Assembly (NCBI GenBank): GCA_016793775.1
Contig: JAEULK010000096.1
Span: 109,652 to 173,651 of the forward strand
Direction: 5' to 3'
Source of the DNA: Sphingopyxis sp.
GTDB lineage: Bacteria > Pseudomonadota > Alphaproteobacteria > Sphingomonadales > Sphingomonadaceae
Length of the DNA stretch: 64,000 bases
Positions 27,696-35,567 of the stretch are shown here, piece after piece. Under the pieces are notes generated by a model. That model made no database searches and had not been told where the DNA came from. It was given only the letters and a program-made list of their open reading frames with translations. A program made the position numbers and the translations under genes. Positions within the stretch are counted from its first letter, which is position 1, and every line of letters starts with the position of its first letter.

Positions 27696-28538
27696 TTACG
27701 ACAACTGGCAGATATCGAGGACGTTCATGTCGGTATAATCCTGGTTCTCGCCCGCCATCGCCCAGATGAAGGCATAGGCCCTGGTGCCCGCGCCCATGTG
27801 GATCGACCAGGGCGGCGAGATCACCGCTTCCTCATTCTGCATCACGATGTGGCGCGTCGCTTCGCCCTCGCCCATGAAATGCATCACGCGGTCGCTGTCG
27901 ACATTGTCGAGCTCGAAATAGAAATAGATCTCGCTGCGGCGCTCGTGGATGTGGGGCGGCATCGTGTTCCAGACGCTGCCTTCCTTCAGCACGGTCAGCC
28001 CCATGACGAGTTGCGCGCTGTCGCAAACGCCGGGAATGACGAGCTGGTAGATGCTGCGCTCGTTCGATTCGGCGAGGCTGCCGCGGTCGAGCTTGTTGGC
28101 GTCGGCGATGCCCAGCTTGCGCGTGGTAAACGCCTTATGTGCGGGACAGGACGCGAGGTAATAGCGCGCGCCCGCGCCCGCGAAGCTGACGTCCGTCGCG
28201 CCCATCGTCACATAGAGGCAATCCTTGTTGCCGAGCGTGAAGGCCTCGCCATCGACGGTGACGGTGCCTTCGACCGACGACACGTTGACGACCGCCATCT
28301 CGCGGCGTTCGAGAAAGGGGTGCCCCGCGGCCGACGGCGGCTCGCTCTGCGCGGGCAGCTTGACCGGGGCCGATCCGACCGCGACCCCGCCGATCACGAA
28401 GCGGTCGGCGTGGGTGTAATTGAGCACGCACTCGCCCTCACCGAACAGGTTCTGGATCAGGTAACGGTCGCGCAGCTCGGCGTTCGACACCTCCTCCATC
28501 ATCACGGGATGGGTGGCGTAATAGGTTTTGGAGAACAT
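27696..28538 (-). CDS. kduI: 5-keto-4-deoxyuronate isomerase
   Basis: 280 residues from the ATG at 28538 (starting [17 protein letters not shown]), with ATGAGGA as ribosome site; this matches the usual KduI length. Contains [26 protein letters not shown] and the zinc-binding [18 protein letters not shown] with its two His and Glu, then [21 protein letters not shown]. It isomerises the unsaturated-uronate product DKI to DKII, the substrate of KduD. First gene of the leftward operon; the operator at 28589 lies 51 bases upstream. Confidence 0.97.
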   Translation of the reverse strand: MFSKTYYATHPVMMEEVSNAELRDRYLIQNLFGEGECVLNYTHADRFVIGGVAVGSAPVKLPAQSEPPSAAGHPFLERREMAVVNVSSVEGTVTVDGEAFTLGNKDCLYVTMGATDVSFAGAGARYYLASCPAHKAFTTRKLGIADANKLDRGSLAESNERSIYQLVIPGVCDSAQLVMGLTVLKEGSVWNTMPPHIHERRSEIYFYFELDNVDSDRVMHFMGEGEATRHIVMQNEEAVISPPWSIHMGAGTRAYAFIWAMAGENQDYTDMNVLDICQLS

Positions 28539-28588
28539 CGGGGGCATCCTCATCGGTGATGTTGGCTGGGGTCCTGCTACGGATCATG

Positions 28589-28601
28589 GTAACCGGTGTC
28601 A
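28589..28601. promoter_or_regulatory. Probable LacI operator, site D
   Basis: GTAACCGGTGTCA in the divergent region between kduI and the iron-type alcohol dehydrogenase, so it could control both. Confidence 0.75.
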
Positions 28602-28693
28602 AGATCAACATGGGCGATAGGCGCAACGATCGTCGATTTGCATGGGCGTGCGATGAAGCTAGGGTCGCGCCAACGTCGCCCGGGAGAGCCGTC

Positions 28694-29860
28694 TTGACTG
28701 TCGCCAGCATCGCCCTGCCCCGCATCCTGCGCATCGGCGGCGGCGCGTCGAAACAATTGCCCGAGGTACTAGCGTCGCTCGGCCTATCCCGACCGCTGAT
28801 CGTCACCGACGCCTTTCTCCTGAGCAGCGGACGCGTCGCCGAACTCGCCGACCGGCTGACGAATGCGGGCATCATCGCTCGCATCTTCGCCGACACCGTC
28901 CCCGACCCGACCGTCGCCTCGATCGACGCGGGCCTCGCCTTCCTCCGCGAAGCCGATCACGACAGCGTCGTCGGTTTCGGCGGCGGCAGCCCGCTCGACA
29001 GCGCCAAGGCGATCGCCCTGCTCGCGCAGCATGGCGGCGCGATGGCGGACTATAAGGCGCCGCATGTGCAGGACGAACCCGGCCTGCCGATCATCGCGAT
29101 CCCGACGACCGCCGGTACGGGGTCGGAGGCGACGCGCTTCACGATCATCACCGACGAGGTCACAGACGAAAAGATGCTCTGCCCCGGCCTCGCCTATCTG
29201 CCGGTCGCGGCGCTGGTCGATTACGAAATCACCTTCACCAAGCCCAAACGCCTCACCGCCGACACCGGCATCGACTCGCTCGTCCATGCGATCGAGGCCT
29301 ATGTGTCGAAGCGCGCCACTCCGTTCAGCGACGGCATGGCCTTGCTCGCGATGCGCGCGCTGGCGCCGAACCTCCGCCGCGTCTGTGCCGACCCGATGGA
29401 TGCGCCCGCGCGCGAGGCGATGATGCTCGGCGCGACGCAGGCGGGCATCGCCTTCTCGAACAGCTCGGTCGCGCTGGTGCACGGGATGAGCCGCCCGATC
29501 GGCGCGCATTTCCATGTTCCGCACGGGCTGTCGAACGCGATGCTGCTGCCCGCGGTCACCGCCTGGTCGGCGCCCGCGGCGCTGCACCGCTACGGCGACT
29601 GCGCGCGCGCGATGGGCATCGCCGACGAGCGCGAAGGCGACCAGTCGGCGGTCGCGCGGCTGCTCGATGAACTGGCGGCGCTCAATCGCGACCTCGAAGT
29701 GCCCGGGCCCGCGGCCTGGGACATCGACGCCGCGCGCTGGGAGGCACTGGTCCCGACGATGTGCGCGCAGGCCGCCGCCTCGGGTTCGCCCGCCAACAAC
29801 CCGCGCGTGCCCGACGCCGACGAGATGGCGATGCTCTATGCGCAGGTCTGGGACGGCTAG
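28694..29860 (+). CDS. Iron-containing alcohol dehydrogenase family protein
   Basis: 388 residues from TTG at 28694 (GGGAGA upstream); an in-frame ATG at 28610 would add 28 poorly conserved residues. Group III alcohol dehydrogenase motifs: VGFGGGSPLDSAKAIALL, IPTTAGTGSEATRF, DTGIDSLVHAIEAYVS and HGMSRPIGAHFHVPHGLSNAMLLP, which holds the metal His residues. It shares an operator region with kduI, so a reductase step on a uronate-derived aldehyde or keto acid is likely; the substrate is unknown. Its TAG stop lies in the CTAG flank of the 148-bp element. Confidence 0.87.
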   Translation: MTVASIALPRILRIGGGASKQLPEVLASLGLSRPLIVTDAFLLSSGRVAELADRLTNAGIIARIFADTVPDPTVASIDAGLAFLREADHDSVVGFGGGSPLDSAKAIALLAQHGGAMADYKAPHVQDEPGLPIIAIPTTAGTGSEATRFTIITDEVTDEKMLCPGLAYLPVAALVDYEITFTKPKRLTADTGIDSLVHAIEAYVSKRATPFSDGMALLAMRALAPNLRRVCADPMDAPAREAMMLGATQAGIAFSNSSVALVHGMSRPIGAHFHVPHGLSNAMLLPAVTAWSAPAALHRYGDCARAMGIADEREGDQSAVARLLDELAALNRDLEVPGPAAWDIDAARWEALVPTMCAQAAASGSPANNPRVPDADEMAMLYAQVWDG

Positions 29861-30004
29861 GGCCGATCGACATTCAGAAGATGACGTGCCGAAAATGGTG
29901 GTTTGCCGTGACCCGGAGCGCAGCGTACTTAAAGTATGTGAGCACCGGAAGCGCGGAAAGCCGCCATTTGCAGGCCGTCAGGGCTGAATGTCGATCGGCC
30001 CCAG
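29857..30004. repeat. 148-bp palindromic mobile-like element, copy 2
   Basis: Same element as at 6633-6780, in the same orientation, with three differences: a T to G near the inner stem, one base in the central TACTT-AAGTA loop, and CCAG instead of CTAG at the right flank. The left CTAG contains the stop of the alcohol dehydrogenase; the right side abuts a hydratase gene remnant whose frame runs into the element. Confidence 0.8.
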
Positions 30005-30007
30005 GGC

Positions 30008-30170
30008 AGTGATCGCCCCCGCCGACACCCGGGTGCCGGGCTCGATCGCGATGCCGCCTGCCCGCAGGGTGCGGATCAGGAACAGCGCCGACCCGAACGG
30101 CCCGTCGAGCATGGTCTCTATCGTCGCCGCGCCGACCACCGCGCCGTCGATGCGGAATTCGACCGGCAAG
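30008..30170 (-). pseudogene. Remnant of a 2-keto-4-pentenoate hydratase paralogue
   Basis: The minus-strand frame reads FRIDGAVVGAATIETMLDGP and FGSALFLIRTLRAGG, closely matching residues about 175-235 of the hydratase at 12968-13771 (roughly 85 percent identical in DNA by eye). Both ends are cut: the C-terminal side by the 148-bp element and the N-terminal side at about 30170. It is a fossil of a second hydratase gene that presumably once lay in a paralogous sugar-acid operon. Confidence 0.75.
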
Positions 30171-30510
30171 CAGCGACGCCGAACTGATCGTCGGCATCGG
30201 CCTTTCCAAACGCCCGATCAACGGCGCCAAGCTCGGCGAAATCACGAAGGACGAAGCTGGCGCCGGCATGAGCTGGTGGGGACCGGCGGATGGCGAAAAG
30301 GACGCATGGCCGCCGCAGTCATCGTCGATCCCGCCGCCTTTGCGGGCTTTGCCGAGGATGCGGACAATTATCTCATTCTCGTTCGCGTCACGCCCGGCCG
30401 CCCCGTCGTCTATTCCAGCGGCGCGGCGTGGGATCGCGGCGGCGATTTCGCCACGCAGGCCGCACGGAACGAGTACGTCCCCTCGCAGCGCCCCGATTTC
30501 CGCCCCTAGC
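30171..30510 (+). pseudogene. Frameshifted C-terminal remnant, probably a DUF4861 protein
   Basis: The plus strand reads DAELIVGIGLSKRPINGAKL and then AGAGMSWWGPADGEK; the frame must then change near 30299 to continue GRMAAAVIVDPAAFAGFAED and, later, RPVVYSSGAAWDRGGDFATQ. The first part and the second part lie in different frames, so a one-base indel is implied. The ending resembles DUF4861 proteins found in pectin-degradation loci (from memory, moderate certainty). No start remains. Confidence 0.55.
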
Positions 30511-30542
30511 CAGCCCGACGGTGCGATGATAACGCTCCCGGC

Positions 30543-31259
30543 ATGAGGGTAACCAAAGCGGCGTCGCTGGCCGACGATCTGGTTCAGCGCTTCGAACAAC
30601 GGATAGAGACGGGCGAAATGGCGCCCGGCGCGCGCGTCCCGACCGAGAAGGCGACCACCGGGTCGTTCGGAGTCAGCCGCACCGTGGTGCGCGAGGCCTA
30701 TTCGCGCCTCGCCGCGCGCGACCTGCGCGTGTCGCGCCGCGGCTCGGGCGCCTATGTCGCCGACGGCGCGCGTTACCGCGCCGTTCAGATCGCCGCCGAC
30801 GAGTTCAGCGAGATCGAAGATGTGCTGCGCCTGCTCGAAATGCGCATGGGGTTCGAGGCTGAAATGGCCGAGCTCGCCGCGCGCCGCAGCACGGCTGCCG
30901 ATCTCGACGCGATCCGCGCCGCGCTCGACGCGATGGAGAATAGCGAGAACGTCGATCAATCGGTCGTCGCCGCCGCGGCCTTTCACGCCGCGATCGCCGC
31001 CGCGACGCGCAACGATTATTTCCTGCGCTTCACCCAGTTCCTTGGCGTTCGCCTCGTCCCCTCGCGCAAACTCTATCTGCGGGGCAGCCACCGACAGCGG
31101 CACCAGCAATATGCACACACGGTCAACCGCGACCCTCGGGCGATCTTCGACGCCATCGAGGCGGGCGACCCCGCAGCGGCGCGGCGCCACATGAAAAAAT
31201 CGATCGACCGCTATCGCGCGATGCCGGACAGCCTGGCGGCGGATTCGGCCGACGACTGA
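30543..31259 (+). CDS. GntR-family (FadR-type) transcriptional regulator
   Basis: 238 residues. N-terminal winged helix: LVQRFEQRIETGEMAPGARVPTEK split over helices 1-2, FGVSRTVVREAYSRLAARDLRV as recognition helix, and wing RRGSGAYVADG. The C-terminal all-helical FCD domain has FHAAIAAATRND and the repeated Arg/His pattern RQRHQQYAHTVNRDPRAIFDAIEAGD. FadR-type regulators respond to organic or sugar acids. It may have controlled the decayed hydratase/DUF4861 genes next to it; its present targets are unknown. Confidence 0.88.
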   Translation: MRVTKAASLADDLVQRFEQRIETGEMAPGARVPTEKATTGSFGVSRTVVREAYSRLAARDLRVSRRGSGAYVADGARYRAVQIAADEFSEIEDVLRLLEMRMGFEAEMAELAARRSTAADLDAIRAALDAMENSENVDQSVVAAAAFHAAIAAATRNDYFLRFTQFLGVRLVPSRKLYLRGSHRQRHQQYAHTVNRDPRAIFDAIEAGDPAAARRHMKKSIDRYRAMPDSLAADSADD

Positions 31260-31272
31260 CCGGGCCGGACGC

Positions 31273-32079
31273 ATGACCCAGACCCCCTCGGTTTCGATGG
31301 CGATGCGCCGGTTCGATCTGGTCGGCACCGACGACGCCGACGTAGCGCGCGACGTGCCGGTCGAGGCGCCGATATCGGTCGAGGTCGGCGGCATCGGCTA
31401 TGCCGTGATGATGGCGACCCCGGCGGATCTGGAGGATTATGCGACGGGCTTCGCGCTCGGCGAGGGACTGGTCGAGAGTGCGGCGCAAATCCGTGGCATC
31501 GACGTCCATCCGATCGAGGGCGGCGTCGCGCTGCGCATCTGGCTGCCGCCCGAACGGGCCGACATCGCGCTCGAACGCGCGCGCAAGCGGGTGAGCGAGA
31601 GCAGCTGCGGCCTGTGCGGTATCGAGAATATCGAGCAGGTGCTGCGCCCCCTGCCTGCGGTCGCGGCGCGAATATCGACGAACCGCGAGGCCATCGCCCG
31701 TGCGCTCGCGGCGCTCGCCGACCACCAGCCGCTCGGCCGCGCGACGGGGGCCGCCCATGCCGCCGCCTTCTGTGCGCCCGACGGCACCATCCTCCATGCC
31801 CGCGAGGATGTCGGGCGGCACAATGCGCTCGACAAGCTGATCGGGGCGCTCGCGCGGGCCGGGGTCGATCCGGGCGGCGGCTTCATCCTGCTGTCGGCGC
31901 GGTGCAGCTACGAACTCGTCGAAAAGACCGTGCGCGCGGGCTGTCCGATGCTCGTCACCATCTCGGCCCCGACCAGCCTCGCCGCCGAGCGCGCGGCCGA
32001 CGCGGGGCTGACCCTGGTGACGCTGGCGCGGCCCGATTCGGCGCTGATCGTCGCCGACCCGCACGGGATGATCGCATGA
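31273..32079 (+). CDS. fdhD: Formate dehydrogenase accessory sulfurtransferase FdhD
   Basis: 268 residues with the sulfur-relay motif SSCGLCGIENIEQVLR, EDYATGFALGEGL, LHAREDVGRHNALDKLIGAL and ILLSARCSYELVEKTVRAGCPMLV. FdhD transfers sulfur from a cysteine desulfurase to the molybdenum cofactor of formate dehydrogenases before insertion. Its ATGA overlap with mobA and nearness to the FdhF/YdeP-type gene point to maturation of that enzyme. Confidence 0.96.
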   Translation: MTQTPSVSMAMRRFDLVGTDDADVARDVPVEAPISVEVGGIGYAVMMATPADLEDYATGFALGEGLVESAAQIRGIDVHPIEGGVALRIWLPPERADIALERARKRVSESSCGLCGIENIEQVLRPLPAVAARISTNREAIARALAALADHQPLGRATGAAHAAAFCAPDGTILHAREDVGRHNALDKLIGALARAGVDPGGGFILLSARCSYELVEKTVRAGCPMLVTISAPTSLAAERAADAGLTLVTLARPDSALIVADPHGMIA

Positions 32080-32600
32080 AGACGCTCGGCGCGATACTCG
32101 CGGGTGGGCGCTCGTCGCGCTTCGGGTCGGACAAGGCGGTGGCTTTGCTCGCGGGGCGGAGGCTGCTCGATCATGCGATCGCGGCGCTGCGCCCGCATGT
32201 CGATGCGGTCGTGGTGGTCGGTCGCGCGACGGAGGGACAACCGATGATCGCCGACTGGCCGGCGCCCGACTTGGGGCCGATGGGCGGCATTGCGGGGGCA
32301 CTGCGCCATGCCGAGGCCGAAGGCTTCGACCAGTTGCTCGCCATCTCGGTCGACTGCGTCCACCTGCCCGCCGACCTGCGCGCTTTGCTCGAACCCGCGC
32401 CCGCCTATCTGGCGAGCCAGCCGGTGATCTCGCTCTGGCCCGTGTCGGCGCGCGGCGCGTTCGAAGCGCAATTGACCGAGAGCGGCGACCGCTCGGTCCG
32501 CCGCTTCGGCAACGGCATCGGCGCGCGTGCGGTTGCGAGCGATTTCGTTCCGCCGAACATCAACAGCATCGCCGACCTCGATCGGCTGGCGGGTCTATAA
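32076..32600 (+). CDS. mobA: Molybdenum cofactor guanylyltransferase MobA
   Basis: 174 residues. Nucleotidyltransferase signature LGAILAGGRSSRFGSDKAVALLAG, then GPMGGIAGALRHAEAEG and SVDCVHLPADLRALL. It attaches GMP to molybdopterin to make the guanine-dinucleotide cofactor used by DMSO-reductase-family enzymes such as the oxidoreductase at 33248. Start at 32076 overlaps fdhD; the 3' end overlaps the convergent DUF1345 gene by six bases. Confidence 0.92.
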   Translation: MKTLGAILAGGRSSRFGSDKAVALLAGRRLLDHAIAALRPHVDAVVVVGRATEGQPMIADWPAPDLGPMGGIAGALRHAEAEGFDQLLAISVDCVHLPADLRALLEPAPAYLASQPVISLWPVSARGAFEAQLTESGDRSVRRFGNGIGARAVASDFVPPNINSIADLDRLAGL

Positions 32601-33251
32601 TCCGCCCAGCGCGTTCACGGTGAACGCCAGGATTCCCATGTTGAACAGGAACGCCGCCAAACAATGGCCGAGCGCGACGCGGCGCATATGCGCGCCGGTG
32701 ACGCTGACGTCCGAGGTCTGGAAGGTCATGCCGAGCGTGAAGGAGAAATAGAGGAAATCCCAATAATCGGGCTCTTTCATGCCCGGCACGTCGAGCCCGC
32801 CGAGGTCGTGCCCCTTCGCCTGCAAATAGAAGAGATGCGCATAGTGCAGCGTGAACACCATGTTCGCGAACAGCCAGGCGAGCGCGAGGGTGGCGATGAT
32901 CAGCAGCACGCTGCCCCGGCCAAGACTGCCGGGATCGGCGATCAGCGCGCCGACGGTGAACAGGATCACCAGCGACAGCAAAGCCGAAATGGCGAGCAGG
33001 CCGGCGCGGTTCGCGTCATTGCCCTGCGACCGCCGCCGCATCGCATCGGCGTCGGCGTCGGCGGACAGCAGCGGAACGATGGAAAACAGGAAAGCAAGGG
33101 CGGCCGCATCGAAGCCGAGCAACAAGGCCGTGCGCGGGTCGCAGCCCGCCGCCCAGGCCCCGCCCCCGGCGGCGATCAGCACCGCGGCGAAGATCAGGAA
33201 CCGGACCGGCGCGATGTGCCGCCCGGGCGCGAAACCCTGCCCTTCCGTCAT
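32595..33251 (-). CDS. DUF1345 membrane protein
   Basis: 218 residues with about five hydrophobic helices (VRFLIFAAVLIAAGGGAW, LLLGFDAAALAFLFSIVPLL, LLAISALLSLVILFTVGALI and others) and the DUF1345 signature YWDFLYFSFTLGMTFQTSDVSVT near the C-terminus. It overlaps the FdhF/YdeP-type gene by ATGA, so the two are co-translated. The family function is unknown; a link to this oxidoreductase is suggested only by position. Confidence 0.9.
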   Translation of the reverse strand: MTEGQGFAPGRHIAPVRFLIFAAVLIAAGGGAWAAGCDPRTALLLGFDAAALAFLFSIVPLLSADADADAMRRRSQGNDANRAGLLAISALLSLVILFTVGALIADPGSLGRGSVLLIIATLALAWLFANMVFTLHYAHLFYLQAKGHDLGGLDVPGMKEPDYWDFLYFSFTLGMTFQTSDVSVTGAHMRRVALGHCLAAFLFNMGILAFTVNALGGL

Positions 33252-35530
33252 GCGTCCCCGGCCTCCGCCGCGACGATCCGCACCGGGATCGACTTCGCCG
33301 CCGGACAGCCGCTGGTCTTGTCATAATGGCCGAGCGGCAACAGCGGGTTAAGCTCGGGATAATAGCCCGCCACCGCGCCGCGCGACATCGGATAGTCGAG
33401 CAGGGTCAGACCGTCGACGCGGCGCACGGCGCCATCGGCGCTATATGTCTCCAGCGTCACCTTCGCCCCCGCCGCAAGGCCGCGCGCTTCGCGATCCTCG
33501 GCGTTGACGAAGATCACCATGCGGTCGCCGTAAACCCCGCGGTAGCGGTCGTTGTAGCTGTAGATCGTGGTGTTGAACTGGTCGTGCGAGCGCACGGTCG
33601 CCAGCCGCAGCATGGCGGGGTCGGCGACCGGCGCATTGGCGTGCAGCCCCGGCAGGATCAGGAAATTGGCCTTGCCATTGGGTGTCGCCCACACAAGGCG
33701 GCGCGGCGGAATGTCGAGGTGGAAGCCCGTGGGCGCCTTGATGCGCTCGGAAAAGCCATTGTAGAGCGCGGGATACACAGCGGCGATCTTGTCGCGGATC
33801 GCGTCATAGTCGTCGATATAGCGCGCCCAATCGACCTTGCTGCCCGGCAGCGTCGCCATCGCCATGCGGCACACGATCTCGGTCTCGGTCAGCAGATCTT
33901 CGCTCGCGGGTTCGAGCACCCCGCGCGAGGCGGTGACGTTTGACATCGAATCCTCGATGGTGACGAACTGCTCGCCTTTCGCGGTTTCGATGCGTTCGGA
34001 GCGTGCGATCACCGGCAGGATCAGCGCGTCCTCGCCGTGCACCAGATGCCCGCGGTTGAGCTTGGTCGCGATGCCGACGGTCAGTTTCAGCTTGCGCATC
34101 GCCGCATAAGACCGATCGGTGTCGGGCACTGCGCGCACGAAATTGCCGCCGAGCCCGATGAAGACCTTGGCGGTCCCCGCCTGCATTGCCTCGATCGATT
34201 CGACCGTATGATGGCCGTGCGCGCGCGGCGGTTCGAAGCCGAACACCTCGCGCACCTTGTCGAGATAGGCGTCGGAGGGTTTCTCGTCGATGCCGACGGT
34301 GCGGTCGCCCTGGACGTTCGAATGGCCGCGGATGGGCGAAATGCCCGCGCCGGGCTTGCCGTAATTGCCCCTGAGCAGCAGCAGATTGGCGATCTGCTGG
34401 ACGAGCCGCGATCCCTCCTGATGCTGGGTGATGCCCATGCCATAACAGATGATCGTCGCGTTCGAACGGGCATAGATTTCGGCGCAGCGGCGAATCTGCT
34501 CTTCGGCTATGCCCGACACCGCGACGATCTCGGCCCAGTCCTGCGCGACGATGTCGTCGCGCAGCGCCTCATAGCCCACCGTATGCTCGGCGATGAACGC
34601 TTGGTCGAGCACCGACTCGCCCATATCCTCGCGCTCGAACAGCGCCTTCATCATGCCCTTGAGGAAGGCAAGGTCGCCGCCGATCGCGATATGGACGAAT
34701 TCGCTGCTGATCTCGGTCGCGCCGAAGGTTGCCATCTGGACGATGTCCTGCGGCTCGGTGAATTTGATCAGCGCGCGTTCGGGCATCGGGTTGACCGCGA
34801 CGATCGGCACCCCGCGTTTGCGCGCCTCGACCAGCGGCGTCATCATCCGCGGCGCGTTGGTCCCGGCATTGTGGCCGATCAGGAAAATCGCCTCGGCATG
34901 CTCGAAATCGCCCGGGATCACCGTGCCCTTGCCCACGCCGATCGCATGCGGCAGCCCGCGGCTCGTCGGTTCGTGGCACATGTTCGAACAGTCGGGGAAA
35001 TTGTTGGTGCCGAACTCGCGCACGAAGATCGAATAGAGGAAGGCGGTCTCATTCGCGGTGCGGCCCGAGGTGTAGAATTCCGCCTCGTTCGGATCGCCCA
35101 GCGTGCGCAAATGCTTGCCGATCAGCGCAAAGGCCCCGTCCCAGCTTACCGGCACATAATGATCGGTCGCGGCGTCATAGCGCATCGGCTCGGTCAGTCG
35201 GCCCTGCATCTCGAGCCAATAGTCCGACTGTTCCATCAACTCGGTCACGCTGTGCGCCGCGAAAAACTCGCGCGTCACGCGGAATTTCGTCGCCTCATGC
35301 GCCAGCGCCTTGGCGCCATTCTCACAGAATTCGAGTTTCTTGGTGCAACTTGCGTCGGGAAAGGCGCAGCTCGGGCATTTGAAACCGCCGGGCTGGTTCA
35401 TCGACAACAGCGCACGCGACCCCTTGCCGACGACGCTCTGCTCGATCAGCACCTTGGCGGTCGCCGCCGCGGCGCCCCAGCCGCCTGCGGGGCTGTCATA
35501 CGGCTTATATTTGGGTGTTCCGTCCGCCAT
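33248..35530 (-). CDS. FdhF/YdeP family molybdopterin oxidoreductase
   Basis: 760 residues, the normal size for YdeP-like proteins. N-terminal GGFKCPSCAFPDASC, then EFYTSGRTANETAFLYSIF, DCSNMCHEPTSRGLPHAIGVGKGT, GHNAGTNAPRMMTPL, GLGGNFVRAVPD, and the C-terminal cofactor domain FNTTIYSYNDRYRGVYGDR. The family resembles formate dehydrogenase H alpha but lacks an in-frame selenocysteine codon and a canonical N-terminal Fe-S domain. Neighbouring fdhD and mobA fit its cofactor need. The true substrate of YdeP-type enzymes is not settled, so formate oxidation is only a possibility. Confidence 0.93.
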   Translation of the reverse strand: MADGTPKYKPYDSPAGGWGAAAATAKVLIEQSVVGKGSRALLSMNQPGGFKCPSCAFPDASCTKKLEFCENGAKALAHEATKFRVTREFFAAHSVTELMEQSDYWLEMQGRLTEPMRYDAATDHYVPVSWDGAFALIGKHLRTLGDPNEAEFYTSGRTANETAFLYSIFVREFGTNNFPDCSNMCHEPTSRGLPHAIGVGKGTVIPGDFEHAEAIFLIGHNAGTNAPRMMTPLVEARKRGVPIVAVNPMPERALIKFTEPQDIVQMATFGATEISSEFVHIAIGGDLAFLKGMMKALFEREDMGESVLDQAFIAEHTVGYEALRDDIVAQDWAEIVAVSGIAEEQIRRCAEIYARSNATIICYGMGITQHQEGSRLVQQIANLLLLRGNYGKPGAGISPIRGHSNVQGDRTVGIDEKPSDAYLDKVREVFGFEPPRAHGHHTVESIEAMQAGTAKVFIGLGGNFVRAVPDTDRSYAAMRKLKLTVGIATKLNRGHLVHGEDALILPVIARSERIETAKGEQFVTIEDSMSNVTASRGVLEPASEDLLTETEIVCRMAMATLPGSKVDWARYIDDYDAIRDKIAAVYPALYNGFSERIKAPTGFHLDIPPRRLVWATPNGKANFLILPGLHANAPVADPAMLRLATVRSHDQFNTTIYSYNDRYRGVYGDRMVIFVNAEDREARGLAAGAKVTLETYSADGAVRRVDGLTLLDYPMSRGAVAGYYPELNPLLPLGHYDKTSGCPAAKSIPVRIVAAEAGDA

Positions 35531-35567
35531 GATCGAACCAGACTAGACCAATTCATGGCCTATGTAT

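Noticed and set aside
33248-35530. Selenocysteine-containing formate dehydrogenase
   Set aside because: No in-frame TGA occurs in the gene, and the sequence follows the YdeP-type pattern instead.
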